Program-made: the position numbers and the translations under genes
Source of the DNA: an uncultured Oscillibacter sp.
Lineage (GTDB): Bacteria; Bacillota; Clostridia; Oscillospirales; Oscillospiraceae
Reading direction: 5' to 3'
Assembly (NCBI GenBank): GCA_946183175.1
Contig: CAMHBH010000066.1
Span: 1 to 11,525, forward strand
DNA length: 11,525 bases
Part shown: one piece after another, positions 1 to 6,200 of the stretch
Layout of the letters: each line of letters starts with the position of its first letter
Position numbering within the stretch: the stretch's first letter is position 1
The notes under the pieces: generated by a model
Told to the model about the DNA's origin: nothing
The model's database searches: none
The model's input: only the letters and a program-made list of their open reading frames with translations

Positions 1-1028
1 TACTTGTCGTTGCTGTGCCAGACCTTTGAGCCGTACCACCCGCCGCAGCAACCGCAGCGAATCTTCCCGGAGAAGATGGTCGCTCCGCTGTGCTTGGGAT
101 CGCTGGCACGCTCTTTGAAAATGTCCTGCACCAGCTGGAACTGGTCAGGATCGATGATGGCCGGGTGGCTGTCCTCCACATAGTATTGCGGGACCGAGCC
201 GTCATTCTTCACCGCCTTCTTTGTCAGGAAGTCCGGCGTGTAGGTTTTCTGGAGCAGAGCGCAGCCTTTGTACTTTTCGTTTTTCAGGATGCTGCGCACC
301 GTGCCTTCGTACCACTTCTCCTGACCACCCGGCGTCGGAGCGCCTTCCTCCGTCAGCCGCTTGGCGATCGCCTTCGGTGAAAGGCCCGCGATGAACAGGC
401 CGTAGATGCGCTCGACCACCTTAGCCTGATCCTTGTTAATCACCATCGTCCCATCCTCGCCTTTCTCGTAGCCGAGGAACCTGCCGTAGCAAAGGGAGAA
501 CTTCCCGTCCGAGAACTTCTTCCGCTGGCCCCATTTCACGTTCTCCGAAATGCTCCGGCTTTCTTCCTGCGAAAGGCTGCTTAAAATGGTCAGGAGCATT
601 TCGCCTTTGGAGTCGAAGGTCCAGATTGACTCCTTTTCAAAATAGACCTCGGTGCCGTGCTCCTTCAGCTTCCGGATGGTTGTGAGGGAATCGACCGTGT
701 TCCGCGCAAACCGGCTCACCGACTTTGTCAGGATCAAGTCGATGTCCCCGGCCAGCGCAGCCTCGACCATCGCATTGAAGCCTTCACGCTTGGCCATGCA
801 GGTGCCCGTTACGCCTTCGTCGCTGTAGATTCCGGCAAACTCCCAATCGTCCCGGCCTCGGATGTATTTGGTGTAGTAATCCACCTGGGCCTCGTAGGAG
901 CTCTGCTGTTCCTCATGGTCGGTGGAGACTCTGGCGTAAGCCGCCACCTTGCGTTTTGCCTTGCTGCCGATCGGAGCCGAGGTCTCCCGGTTAATCGTCG
1001 GCGGCAGGACCGTTACTGTTCTTGCCAT
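1..1028 (-). CDS. Large serine recombinase, second of a tandem pair (3' end cut by window edge)
   Basis: This is a site-specific DNA recombinase of the serine resolvase/invertase superfamily, likely acting in prophage integration or excision. About 342 residues are visible. The resolvase domain carries the putative catalytic serine in YARVS (Ser35) and the conserved arginine motif SRFARN (residues 105-110). A recombinase domain follows, and a zinc-ribbon begins with clustered cysteines at C325, C327 and C328 just before the window edge. The ATG at 1028 is preceded by GGAGG with a 6-nt spacer, which fixes the start. It overlaps the end of the upstream recombinase gene by 38 nt in another frame, so the two are probably translationally coupled. 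Its N-terminal half is clearly paralogous to that neighbour, sharing LTKSxSRFARNTVD and EESxSISxNxKW. The C-terminus lies outside the window. Confidence 0.93.
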   Translation of the reverse strand, partial: MARTVTVLPPTINRETSAPIGSKAKRKVAAYARVSTDHEEQQSSYEAQVDYYTKYIRGRDDWEFAGIYSDEGVTGTCMAKREGFNAMVEAALAGDIDLILTKSVSRFARNTVDSLTTIRKLKEHGTEVYFEKESIWTFDSKGEMLLTILSSLSQEESRSISENVKWGQRKKFSDGKFSLCYGRFLGYEKGEDGTMVINKDQAKVVERIYGLFIAGLSPKAIAKRLTEEGAPTPGGQEKWYEGTVRSILKNEKYKGCALLQKTYTPDFLTKKAVKNDGSVPQYYVEDSHPAIIDPDQFQLVQDIFKERASDPKHSGATIFSGKIRCGCCGGWYGSKVWHSNDK

Positions 1029-2649
1029 GTACTTCCTCCCATTTTGCTCTGTTTGTCGCCAGCCGCTTGGCCTGCTTCTTCCATGAGATTTCCCGGAGCG
1101 CCTGCACCCGAGCGTAAAGCTCCGGGTCGATGATGGCCTCGTGGTCGTTCTCAATAACCTCGCCGTTGACCGTCCGCCGTCCGCTGTACCGTTCGTCGTC
1201 GAGCATCCGGGTGATGAATCGGTGTGAAACCTTCCCCCGGAAGCTGGCGTACCCAGCAGCCTCGACCTCTTTGCGGATATAGGTGATCTTCATCCCTTCC
1301 GCGTAAAGCCGGAAGACCATCCTAACCATCTCAGCTTCTTCCGGGATCACGATGTAACCGGCCTGCGTCCATGTGTAGCCGGGAAATGGCAGGTGCGCAC
1401 CACGGCTGGCAATGTGGTCGGGCCGGAAAAGCATGATCGGCACTTCCTTCACCGCGCCGTCATAAAAATGGAATTCGAGCGCCTCACCCTCGGTGGTGAC
1501 GATCTTGTCCACCCGCTCCGTAAAGGCTCGGTCGTCGAATTCCTCCATGCCCATCGCCTGCGCTGCGGCCTCCCGCAGCCGGTCACCCCGGATGCTGAGT
1601 GACGGGCAGAATGCCTTCTTGTGCTTGATCTTTCCAAAGCACACCCAGCTCTCCGTCAGGCCCTCGGTCCTGTTGGTCTTTGTCAGGCCCTTGGTGTAGT
1701 TGTAACCGCAGCGGCAGCAGATGATCTTGCCGGAGAAGCAGCTCGGCTTCACCATCCGATGCACGGTCGGATTGTATTCGCGGGCTTCCTGAATCTTATC
1801 CTGTACGGCCTGCCAGACCTCTCTGGAAACGATCGGCTCGTGGTTGTTCTCCACATAGTAGCGCGGCAGCTCACCCTCGTTGCGCTTGCTCTGGTGGTCG
1901 AGCGGATTCGGTGTGAAATACTTCTGCAGGATCACATCGCCCTTGTAGACCTCGTTCTGAAGCATGTAGGTGATGCCGACGTTGCTCATCCCCGGAAAGC
2001 CGTTCTCGTTGACCCATTTCTGAATCCGTCTGATTGGCACGTCATTCAGGAAATCGTCGAAGATGCGCCGGACCACAACGGCCTCGTCCTCCTGCACGAT
2101 GAAGGTTTCACCGTTCCAGCGGTAACCGAAGGCCGCCGTGTGCCACTGTTCGCCGCGCTCGTATTTCTTCTGTATAGCCCATTTGATATTGGAGGAGATC
2201 GACTTGCTTTCTTCCTCCGCAAATCCCGCGAGGATGGAAAGCATGAGCTCTCCGTCAGCTGTGAGGGAGTCGATGTTTTCTTTCTCGAAGCGGACGCTGA
2301 TCCCCAGCTCCTTCAGGTGCCGGACGATCTCCAACAGGTCGACCGTGTTGCGGGCAAAGCGGCTGATCGACTTCGTGAGCACGATGTCCACCCGGCCAGC
2401 CTCGCAGTCCGCGATCAAGCGCTGGAGCTCTGCGCGTTTTGCAGTTCCGGTGCCGGAGATGAAGCTGTCGGCGTAAACCCCGACATACTCCCATTCCGGA
2501 TTGCTTTGAATCAGCTCGCTGTAGTAGCTGACCTGGGCTGAAAGGGAATGTGCCAGTTTCTCCGATTCGAGTGAAACGCGGGCATAAGCGGCGACCTTTT
2601 TCCGCTTCCTGAAGGTTGGCTTTGAGGCCTCAATCTTGCTGATTTTCAA
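991..2649 (-). CDS. Large serine recombinase, 552 aa, with extra C-terminal recombinase-like domain
   Basis: This is a serine recombinase, probably part of the prophage integration/excision module. With the TTG start at 2649 the order is: resolvase domain with Ser26 in YARVS and the SRFARN motif near residue 97; recombinase domain about 171-285; zinc ribbon about 304-348 with cysteines in a CCRC motif and two more in WVC and AFC; then a C-terminal block about 421-516. That last block again looks like a recombinase domain (PEEAEMVRMVF, ERYSGRR, AIIDPELYARVQ). The TTG is preferred over the in-frame ATG at 2676 because AAGGAGG sits 9 nt before it, whereas the ATG has no good site. The gene overlaps the SHOCT-like gene by 20 nt and the second recombinase by 38 nt. 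Whether both recombinases are needed, or one acts as accessory factor, cannot be told from the sequence. Confidence 0.93.
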   Translation of the reverse strand: MKISKIEASKPTFRKRKKVAAYARVSLESEKLAHSLSAQVSYYSELIQSNPEWEYVGVYADSFISGTGTAKRAELQRLIADCEAGRVDIVLTKSISRFARNTVDLLEIVRHLKELGISVRFEKENIDSLTADGELMLSILAGFAEEESKSISSNIKWAIQKKYERGEQWHTAAFGYRWNGETFIVQEDEAVVVRRIFDDFLNDVPIRRIQKWVNENGFPGMSNVGITYMLQNEVYKGDVILQKYFTPNPLDHQSKRNEGELPRYYVENNHEPIVSREVWQAVQDKIQEAREYNPTVHRMVKPSCFSGKIICCRCGYNYTKGLTKTNRTEGLTESWVCFGKIKHKKAFCPSLSIRGDRLREAAAQAMGMEEFDDRAFTERVDKIVTTEGEALEFHFYDGAVKEVPIMLFRPDHIASRGAHLPFPGYTWTQAGYIVIPEEAEMVRMVFRLYAEGMKITYIRKEVEAAGYASFRGKVSHRFITRMLDDERYSGRRTVNGEVIENDHEAIIDPELYARVQALREISWKKQAKRLATNRAKWEEVHGKNSNGPAADD

Positions 2650-2872
2650 TGGTTCTCGCCTCCTTTCCAGCACCATTCATCACTCTAAACGGCCCACATA
2701 GCAAGTCATTTCTGGCCAGAAGTGTACCTGTTTTCGGAGAAAGTCTCTGGGCATATTCTGTACATAACTGACAATACTCATCCTCGAATATCAGCCCGTC
2801 ACGGAGCATCTGTTTCAGGAAGTACATGAGGCCCTGGTATCGTCTTTCATTCTCAAACTCGGCCTCTGTCAT
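2630..2872 (-). CDS. Small SHOCT-like protein of the recombinase operon (80 aa)
   Basis: This 80-aa hypothetical protein carries a short helical segment resembling SHOCT-type oligomerisation motifs (LKQMLRDGLIFEDEYCQL, about residues 17-34), after the charged start MTEAEFENERRYQ. Small proteins of this kind are commonly found just before clostridial phage serine recombinases; their role is not established. The ATG at 2872 is chosen because it overlaps the upstream stop as ATGA, a classic coupling arrangement. An ATG six bases earlier is possible. The longer open frame back to 3043 is rejected because it would run through the upstream gene. The tail beyond about residue 50 is not conserved-looking and overlaps the TTG start of the recombinase. 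A role as recombinase accessory or directionality factor is only a guess from position. Confidence 0.75.
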   Translation of the reverse strand: MTEAEFENERRYQGLMYFLKQMLRDGLIFEDEYCQLCTEYAQRLSPKTGTLLARNDLLCGPFRVMNGAGKEARTIENQQD

Positions 2873-3297
2873 TCGCATGCCGCACCTCCGAAACGATCCT
2901 GAATGTAACACTCGTGTGAGCAGTACTTTCGATTCCGGTTTCCGTAGGCAAAGAAAATGCTCCCGCAGGTTGGGCAGGTATATTCGTACATGGCCTTGCG
3001 CTTCACCTGAGCGAGGTGGCTGTTCCAGAAGCGATTTCTGCAAGTGTCATCACAGAACTTCTTTACCTTGCGGCCCGGTGTCTGGACGACCGGTTTCCCG
3101 CAATGCAGGCAAGGCTTCACCTCCGCCGTGTCCGGGATGGTGATATCGGGCATCTGATCGGCAGGGCCGGTCAGGTTGTTTCTGCGGCAGAAGCTCTTCA
3201 CCGTGTTCCGGGACAGCTTCAGCTCATCTGCAATATCGTTCATGCTTCTACCGGCTTTCCGCAGGCGAGCGATCTCATTTTTCTCATTGATCGTCAT
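2869..3297 (-). CDS. Helix-turn-helix / zinc-finger DNA-binding protein, first gene of recombinase operon
   Basis: This 142-aa protein has an N-terminal resolvase/sigma-like helix-turn-helix (residues ~1-40; IARLRKAGRSMNDIADELKL then SRNTVKSFCRR). Two cysteine-rich modules follow: CLHCGKPV...FCDDTCRNRFW (about 63-91) and YTCPTCGSIFF...KYCSHECY (about 105-132). Each has the spacing of a zinc-binding FCS/CxxC finger. It is most likely a DNA-binding regulator or recombination accessory. Proteins of this architecture are often labelled sigma-70-like in annotations, but no sigma core-binding region is seen. The ATG at 3297 follows AAAGGAG with an 8-nt spacer. That site lies in the loop of an 8-bp inverted repeat (3299-3333). 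The stop overlaps the next start as ATGA, making this the head of a four-gene coupled operon. Confidence 0.82.
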   Translation of the reverse strand: MTINEKNEIARLRKAGRSMNDIADELKLSRNTVKSFCRRNNLTGPADQMPDITIPDTAEVKPCLHCGKPVVQTPGRKVKKFCDDTCRNRFWNSHLAQVKRKAMYEYTCPTCGSIFFAYGNRNRKYCSHECYIQDRFGGAACE

Positions 3298-3298
3298 A

Positions 3299-3333
3299 GG
3301 GTGAACTCCTTTCCATCGTTTGTTTGTTCACCC
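3299..3333 (-). promoter_or_regulatory. Inverted repeat framing the ribosome binding site of the recombinase operon
   Basis: GGGTGAAC and GTTCACCC are perfect 8-bp complements separated by 19 bases. Read on the minus strand, the loop carries the AAAGGA Shine-Dalgarno sequence, and the 3' arm fills the spacer to the ATG at 3297. It could be an mRNA hairpin modulating initiation, or a DNA operator for the helix-turn-helix protein encoded immediately downstream. The dyad is directly visible; both functions are inference. Confidence 0.5.
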
Positions 3334-3401
3334 TCCTACGCCCAGAACTCGGGCCGTTTTACAGTGCCTCCGATCACTTTTTTTCCCCAGAACGCAGAAA
3401 A

Positions 3402-3437
3402 GGCCCGTGAGCACCTCCGAAGAGATACCCACGGGCC
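3402..3437 (-). terminator. Strong UUCG-capped terminator after the endolysin
   Basis: On the minus strand this forms a 16-bp stem closed by a TTCG tetraloop and followed by TTTT. Three of the pairs are G-U wobbles that would be A-C mismatches on the plus strand, so the structure is specific for minus-strand RNA. It begins about 10 nt after the endolysin stop and separates the lysis genes from the recombination operon. Confidence 0.9.
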
Positions 3438-3446
3438 ATTGTTGAA

Positions 3447-4259
3447 TCATTCTGTCAGCAGCGCTTTCCAAGTATCAGAGCCGATGATCCCATCGGCAGA
3501 CAGTTTATGCTGGTCCTGAAAGCTCTTCACGGATTTCTCCGTTGTCGGGCCGAAATCACCGTCAGCAATTTCTCGGCCACCAGAGAAGGAGCCCCCGCAG
3601 GCATAACCCTTGGAGATCAGCAGCGTCTGCGCATTCTTCACCGCGCTGCCGGTATTGCCTCTTTTAAGGAGAGGTGCTTTCACATCGCAGGTTTTCAGCG
3701 CAGGCTCAGGAGCAGGTGATGTGATCGGCGCGGCAGTTGCCCCATCCGCATCACTGTAGAGCGGATGCCCGTACCCGGCGATATAGCTGCTGGACCGATT
3801 GTAGGTGTTCTTCTTTACCTGATCGGAGCTGTTGCCCTCCACCGTCACGATGGAAGAAGCGTTCACCTCTACCACAATACCGGTGTGGCCGATCTCGCCT
3901 CCGGTCTGGAAGAATACCTGATCTCCGACTTGCGGGTTCTTGTCGTAGCGACCTTTCTGCCGATAGTACTGCGCTGAGTAGATGCAGCCAGCTCCAAGAT
4001 CACCCGTTTGGCACTGGATGCGCTGGCCTTCGACGGCACCATAGGCTTTGAAGAAGCACCAGTCTACAAAGACATCACACCAAGCGTAGCCATTCTTATT
4101 GCCGTTGTAGTAGCCAGCGGCAGCCAGGTCGCGTGCGTATTTGGTCCAGTTGCCTGATCCCGCGTTGGCAGTTTTGTCGTCGAGAGAGGCATTGGATGCC
4201 TTCTCCCGATAACCGACCTCCGCCAGCGCAATGGAAACAATGTCACTCGCTTTACTCAT
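3447..4259 (-). CDS. Phage endolysin: CHAP amidase/peptidase with peptidoglycan-binding domain
   Basis: This cell-wall hydrolase is expected to release phage progeny after the holin opens the membrane. It is 270 aa from the ATG at 4259. An N-terminal CHAP (cysteine, histidine-dependent) domain spans about residues 5-165, with the catalytic cysteine in YAWCDVFVDW (Cys61), histidine in GEIGHTGIV (His125) and the acidic partner in TVEGN (Glu141). After an Ala/Pro-rich linker, a PG_binding_1-type domain covers about 195-268 (LLKRGNTGSAVKNAQTLL ... DGDFGPTTEKSVKSFQ). No signal peptide is seen, as usual for holin-dependent lysins. The start overlaps the holin stop by 8 nt. An in-frame ATG at 4289 is possible but lies deep in the holin gene and has a weaker site. 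The gene is followed by a strong terminator. Confidence 0.93.
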   Translation of the reverse strand: MSKASDIVSIALAEVGYREKASNASLDDKTANAGSGNWTKYARDLAAAGYYNGNKNGYAWCDVFVDWCFFKAYGAVEGQRIQCQTGDLGAGCIYSAQYYRQKGRYDKNPQVGDQVFFQTGGEIGHTGIVVEVNASSIVTVEGNSSDQVKKNTYNRSSSYIAGYGHPLYSDADGATAAPITSPAPEPALKTCDVKAPLLKRGNTGSAVKNAQTLLISKGYACGGSFSGGREIADGDFGPTTEKSVKSFQDQHKLSADGIIGSDTWKALLTE

Positions 4260-4674
4260 GATCGCCACCGTCCTTTTCTGCTCGGTCATGGAGCTGTTCC
4301 AATACAGCCTTCAGTTTCTCCGGGATTGGCAGGCCCAGGTGCGCGGCGTTCTCCACAAGGCTGACTCCCTCGTTGGAGATGTAGAAAAAGATCACCGCCG
4401 TGCGCAGCACACTGCCGGAACCGATCACCTGCGTATCGAGGATGTGACCGATTCCGACCAGCAGGAAGATGAGCACCTTTTTGAAAATGCCCTTAAATCC
4501 GATCTCGCTGGAAAGGTTGTGGTCACTCACGGCACAAGCTACGCCTGTCACGTAATCTACTATCACGAAGGCGACCAGCGCATACAGCAGGCCATCACAG
4601 CCGCCGAGGAACCAGCCAAGCCAGCCACCGACAGCCGTGAAGATAAGTTGAATTGAATTCCAGAACTCTTTCAT
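4252..4674 (-). CDS. Phage holin (phage_holin_4 / toxin-secretion lysis holin type)
   Basis: This small membrane protein of 140 aa probably permeabilises the inner membrane to let the downstream endolysin reach the wall. It shows hydrophobic segments at about residues 8-45 (LIFTAVGGWLGWFLGG, then LLYALVAFVIVDYVTGVA) and 66-100 (KVLIFLLVGIGHILD, then TAVIFFYISNEGVSLVENA). The IVDYVTG and FFYISNEGVSLVENA motifs are typical of the clostridial phage_holin_4 family. A charged C-terminal tail follows. The ATG at 4674 has AGGAGG 11 nt upstream. A TTG three codons earlier at 4683 lies too close to that site. The gene sits between the tail protein and the endolysin, in normal lysis-cassette order. Confidence 0.9.
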   Translation of the reverse strand: MKEFWNSIQLIFTAVGGWLGWFLGGCDGLLYALVAFVIVDYVTGVACAVSDHNLSSEIGFKGIFKKVLIFLLVGIGHILDTQVIGSGSVLRTAVIFFYISNEGVSLVENAAHLGLPIPEKLKAVLEQLHDRAEKDGGDHE

Positions 4675-4704
4675 AATTCTCAAGTCCTCCTCTTTGAATA
4701 ATTA

Positions 4705-4730
4705 AAGCGCCAGCCCGGAGGCTGACGCTT
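4705..4730 (-). terminator. Hairpin after the tail protein gene, possible terminator
   Basis: An 11-bp stem with a 4-nt TCCG loop lies about 9 nt past the stop of the Ig-repeat gene. One pair is T-G on the minus strand and would be a mismatch on the plus strand, so it belongs to minus-strand RNA. The following TTTAATTATT is only moderately U-rich, so partial read-through into the holin is plausible. Confidence 0.65.
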
Positions 4731-4738
4731 GTTTACGG

Positions 4739-6059
4739 TTATGCGTTTGGATCGGGTACATCCACGACCATGTAGTTCACAGCAAGAGCCTGATACGGCT
4801 GGCCGCCTGTCTGCGGGAATGGATTGTAGCTATAAACATCGGAGCCAAAGCCGATACACAGGTCAGATGCCCACGGCGTGGTGAGCGCCTCGTCCTCCTG
4901 AATCTCGCCTTCATTGGCAACGATATAGAAGATGTTGTTGCCGGAGCAGTTCTCCCAGAAATACTGGTGCGGATAGAATTCCCGGTACATCGTGTACTCG
5001 GACGGGATTCTCACACCCTGACTGACTCCCGGAGCCGGATCAGTGAACTGGTAGATATACTTTTCCCTGTTCACCCACGGCGTGATGTCCATCAGGGCAA
5101 AGCGGACGCTGCCGGAACCGCTGTAGTTGCAGTTTCCGGCGCAGAGCACGATGTTCAGGGACATATTGCCGAATACGCTGCTCTTCTTGGAATTGATGCG
5201 CTGCAGCATCTTGTTCGGGATGTTCATGACCGTTCGGATGCTTGCCAGCGACTCTTCAAAGGTGGTCGGGAGAAGCTGGATCGCTTTGACCGTAGGTACT
5301 GCCTTCTTCTTTACGGTAATAGCGAAGGAGGTCGTCGCGGAGCTTGCCGCACTCGGCGCGTAGGTGACATTGACCGTATCGGTGCCGTATACAGCCGGAG
5401 TGCCCGGAGCAGGATCATAGGTGCAGGCGTCTGTGATGATTCTGGAGCTGCCATCCTCGAAGTAGGCCGTGATGACCAGACCGCCATAATCATACGGATC
5501 TTCCTCGGAGAATTCCGTATCCGTAGGCATGGAGGTCACTTCAATGTAGTCAAGCACAAGCACGTTCAAGTCGAAGCTGGCGTCCTTCGTGACATCGTTG
5601 TGCGTATAGGAGACCGTGACCGGAATGGTACCATCGGTGTCGGAAACGGTGCCCTCCGCAGGAACGATGCTGCAGAGCTCCGTCACTTCTTCGCTGGTTT
5701 CATTGTTGTAGTAGGCCGTCACGATCAGGCCGTCATAGTCGTAAGCCTCACCGAGCACATAGTCGGTCTTGCTGGGCGGCAGGGTGATTTCGATGTACTC
5801 CAGCGTCTTTTCCTCAACGGTAATGCTGAAGCCGTCCCGGTACTGATTGCCGTCCTCGTCGGTATAGGTCGCCACACAGGGAATCTCGCCGACTGTCTCC
5901 AGAAGCGAATAATCCTCCGGTGAAAAAGTGCAGAGGCCGGTGATGTCCTCTGTGCTGCCGTCCTGATACAGCGCCATAACCACGATTCCGGTGTAGTCCA
6001 TATAGGTGTCCTCAATGTAATCCCGCGTCTCCGGCAGGGTGGCGATGTAGATATACCGG
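4739..6059 (-). pseudogene. Phage tail/surface protein with Ig-like repeats, 5' part removed by the insertion sequence
   Basis: This is the 3' part of a large prophage structural protein. The reading frame is open from 4739 up to the IS end and meets an in-frame stop in the IS inverted repeat. Three tandem Ig-like (Big-type) repeats of about 83 residues are visible. They share the pattern YI-x-(I/V) ... P ... YDYxGLxVxAxYxDGSxxxIT ... TYxPxxG, for example LEYIEITLPPSKTDY and LDYIEVTSMPTDTEF. The first repeat is cut near its start (YIYIATLPETRDY). About 180 C-terminal residues of unrecognised, probably beta-rich sequence follow, ending in VVDVPDPNA. The first ATG at 6001 lies inside a repeat and is not the native start, although a weak GAGG lies before it. 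Position before holin and lysin suggests a tail or host-binding role. Confidence 0.85.
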
Positions 6060-6077
6060 CAATGTCATTTAGTTAGG
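6060..6077 (+). repeat. Left terminal inverted repeat of the IS4-family element
   Basis: It matches the right end (7565-7582, reversed) at 16 of 18 bases, with differences at positions 8 and 17. It also supplies the TGA stop that closes the upstream reading frame of the truncated tail gene. Confidence 0.85.
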
Positions 6078-6117
6078 CCAGATGTGAGGGTCAAAAGAAT
6101 AGCGGTAAAAATGCGTC

Positions 6118-6146
6118 GCTCCTGATTGTGATAGACAATCAGGAGC
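6118..6146 (+). promoter_or_regulatory. Perfect 12-bp hairpin at the left end of the IS
   Basis: GCTCCTGATTGT and ACAATCAGGAGC are exact complements around a 5-base loop (6130-6134). No T-run follows, so it is not an ordinary terminator. The 5' arm with the preceding GCGTC (6113-6126) is also complementary to the transposase Shine-Dalgarno region ATCAGGAGACGC (6185-6196), apart from a two-base bulge. It is upstream of the predicted transcription start, so only transcripts entering from outside the IS would contain it. Confidence 0.6.
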
Positions 6147-6160
6147 AAATCTGATATACA
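6132..6160 (+). promoter_or_regulatory. Transposase promoter with extended -10
   Basis: TAGACA (6132-6137) and TATACA (6155-6160) are separated by 17 bases, and TGA immediately before the -10 gives a TGn extended element. Transcription would begin near 6167, just after the hairpin, about 34 bases before the transposase ATG. Confidence 0.65.
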
Positions 6161-6200
6161 GGATTCTCTCACAAATCTTGTAGTATCAGGAGACGCCACA

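Noticed and set aside
1621..2541. 306-codon plus-strand open frame opposite the 552-aa recombinase
   Set aside because: The minus strand encodes clear recombinase motifs; the plus-strand product is low-complexity and has no ribosome site of note.
4967..5923. 318-codon plus-strand open frame opposite the Ig-repeat gene
   Set aside because: It mirrors the repeats on the other strand and is rich in arginine and histidine without domain features.
5998..6016. GAGG plus ATG at 6001 as a real start for the Ig-repeat protein
   Set aside because: The ATG lies inside a repeat whose first residues are encoded upstream (YIYIATLP), so it is internal. Translation from it after truncation cannot be excluded but is not native.
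6118..6146. IS hairpin as an intrinsic terminator protecting the element
   Set aside because: No T-run follows either arm, so intrinsic termination is unlikely.
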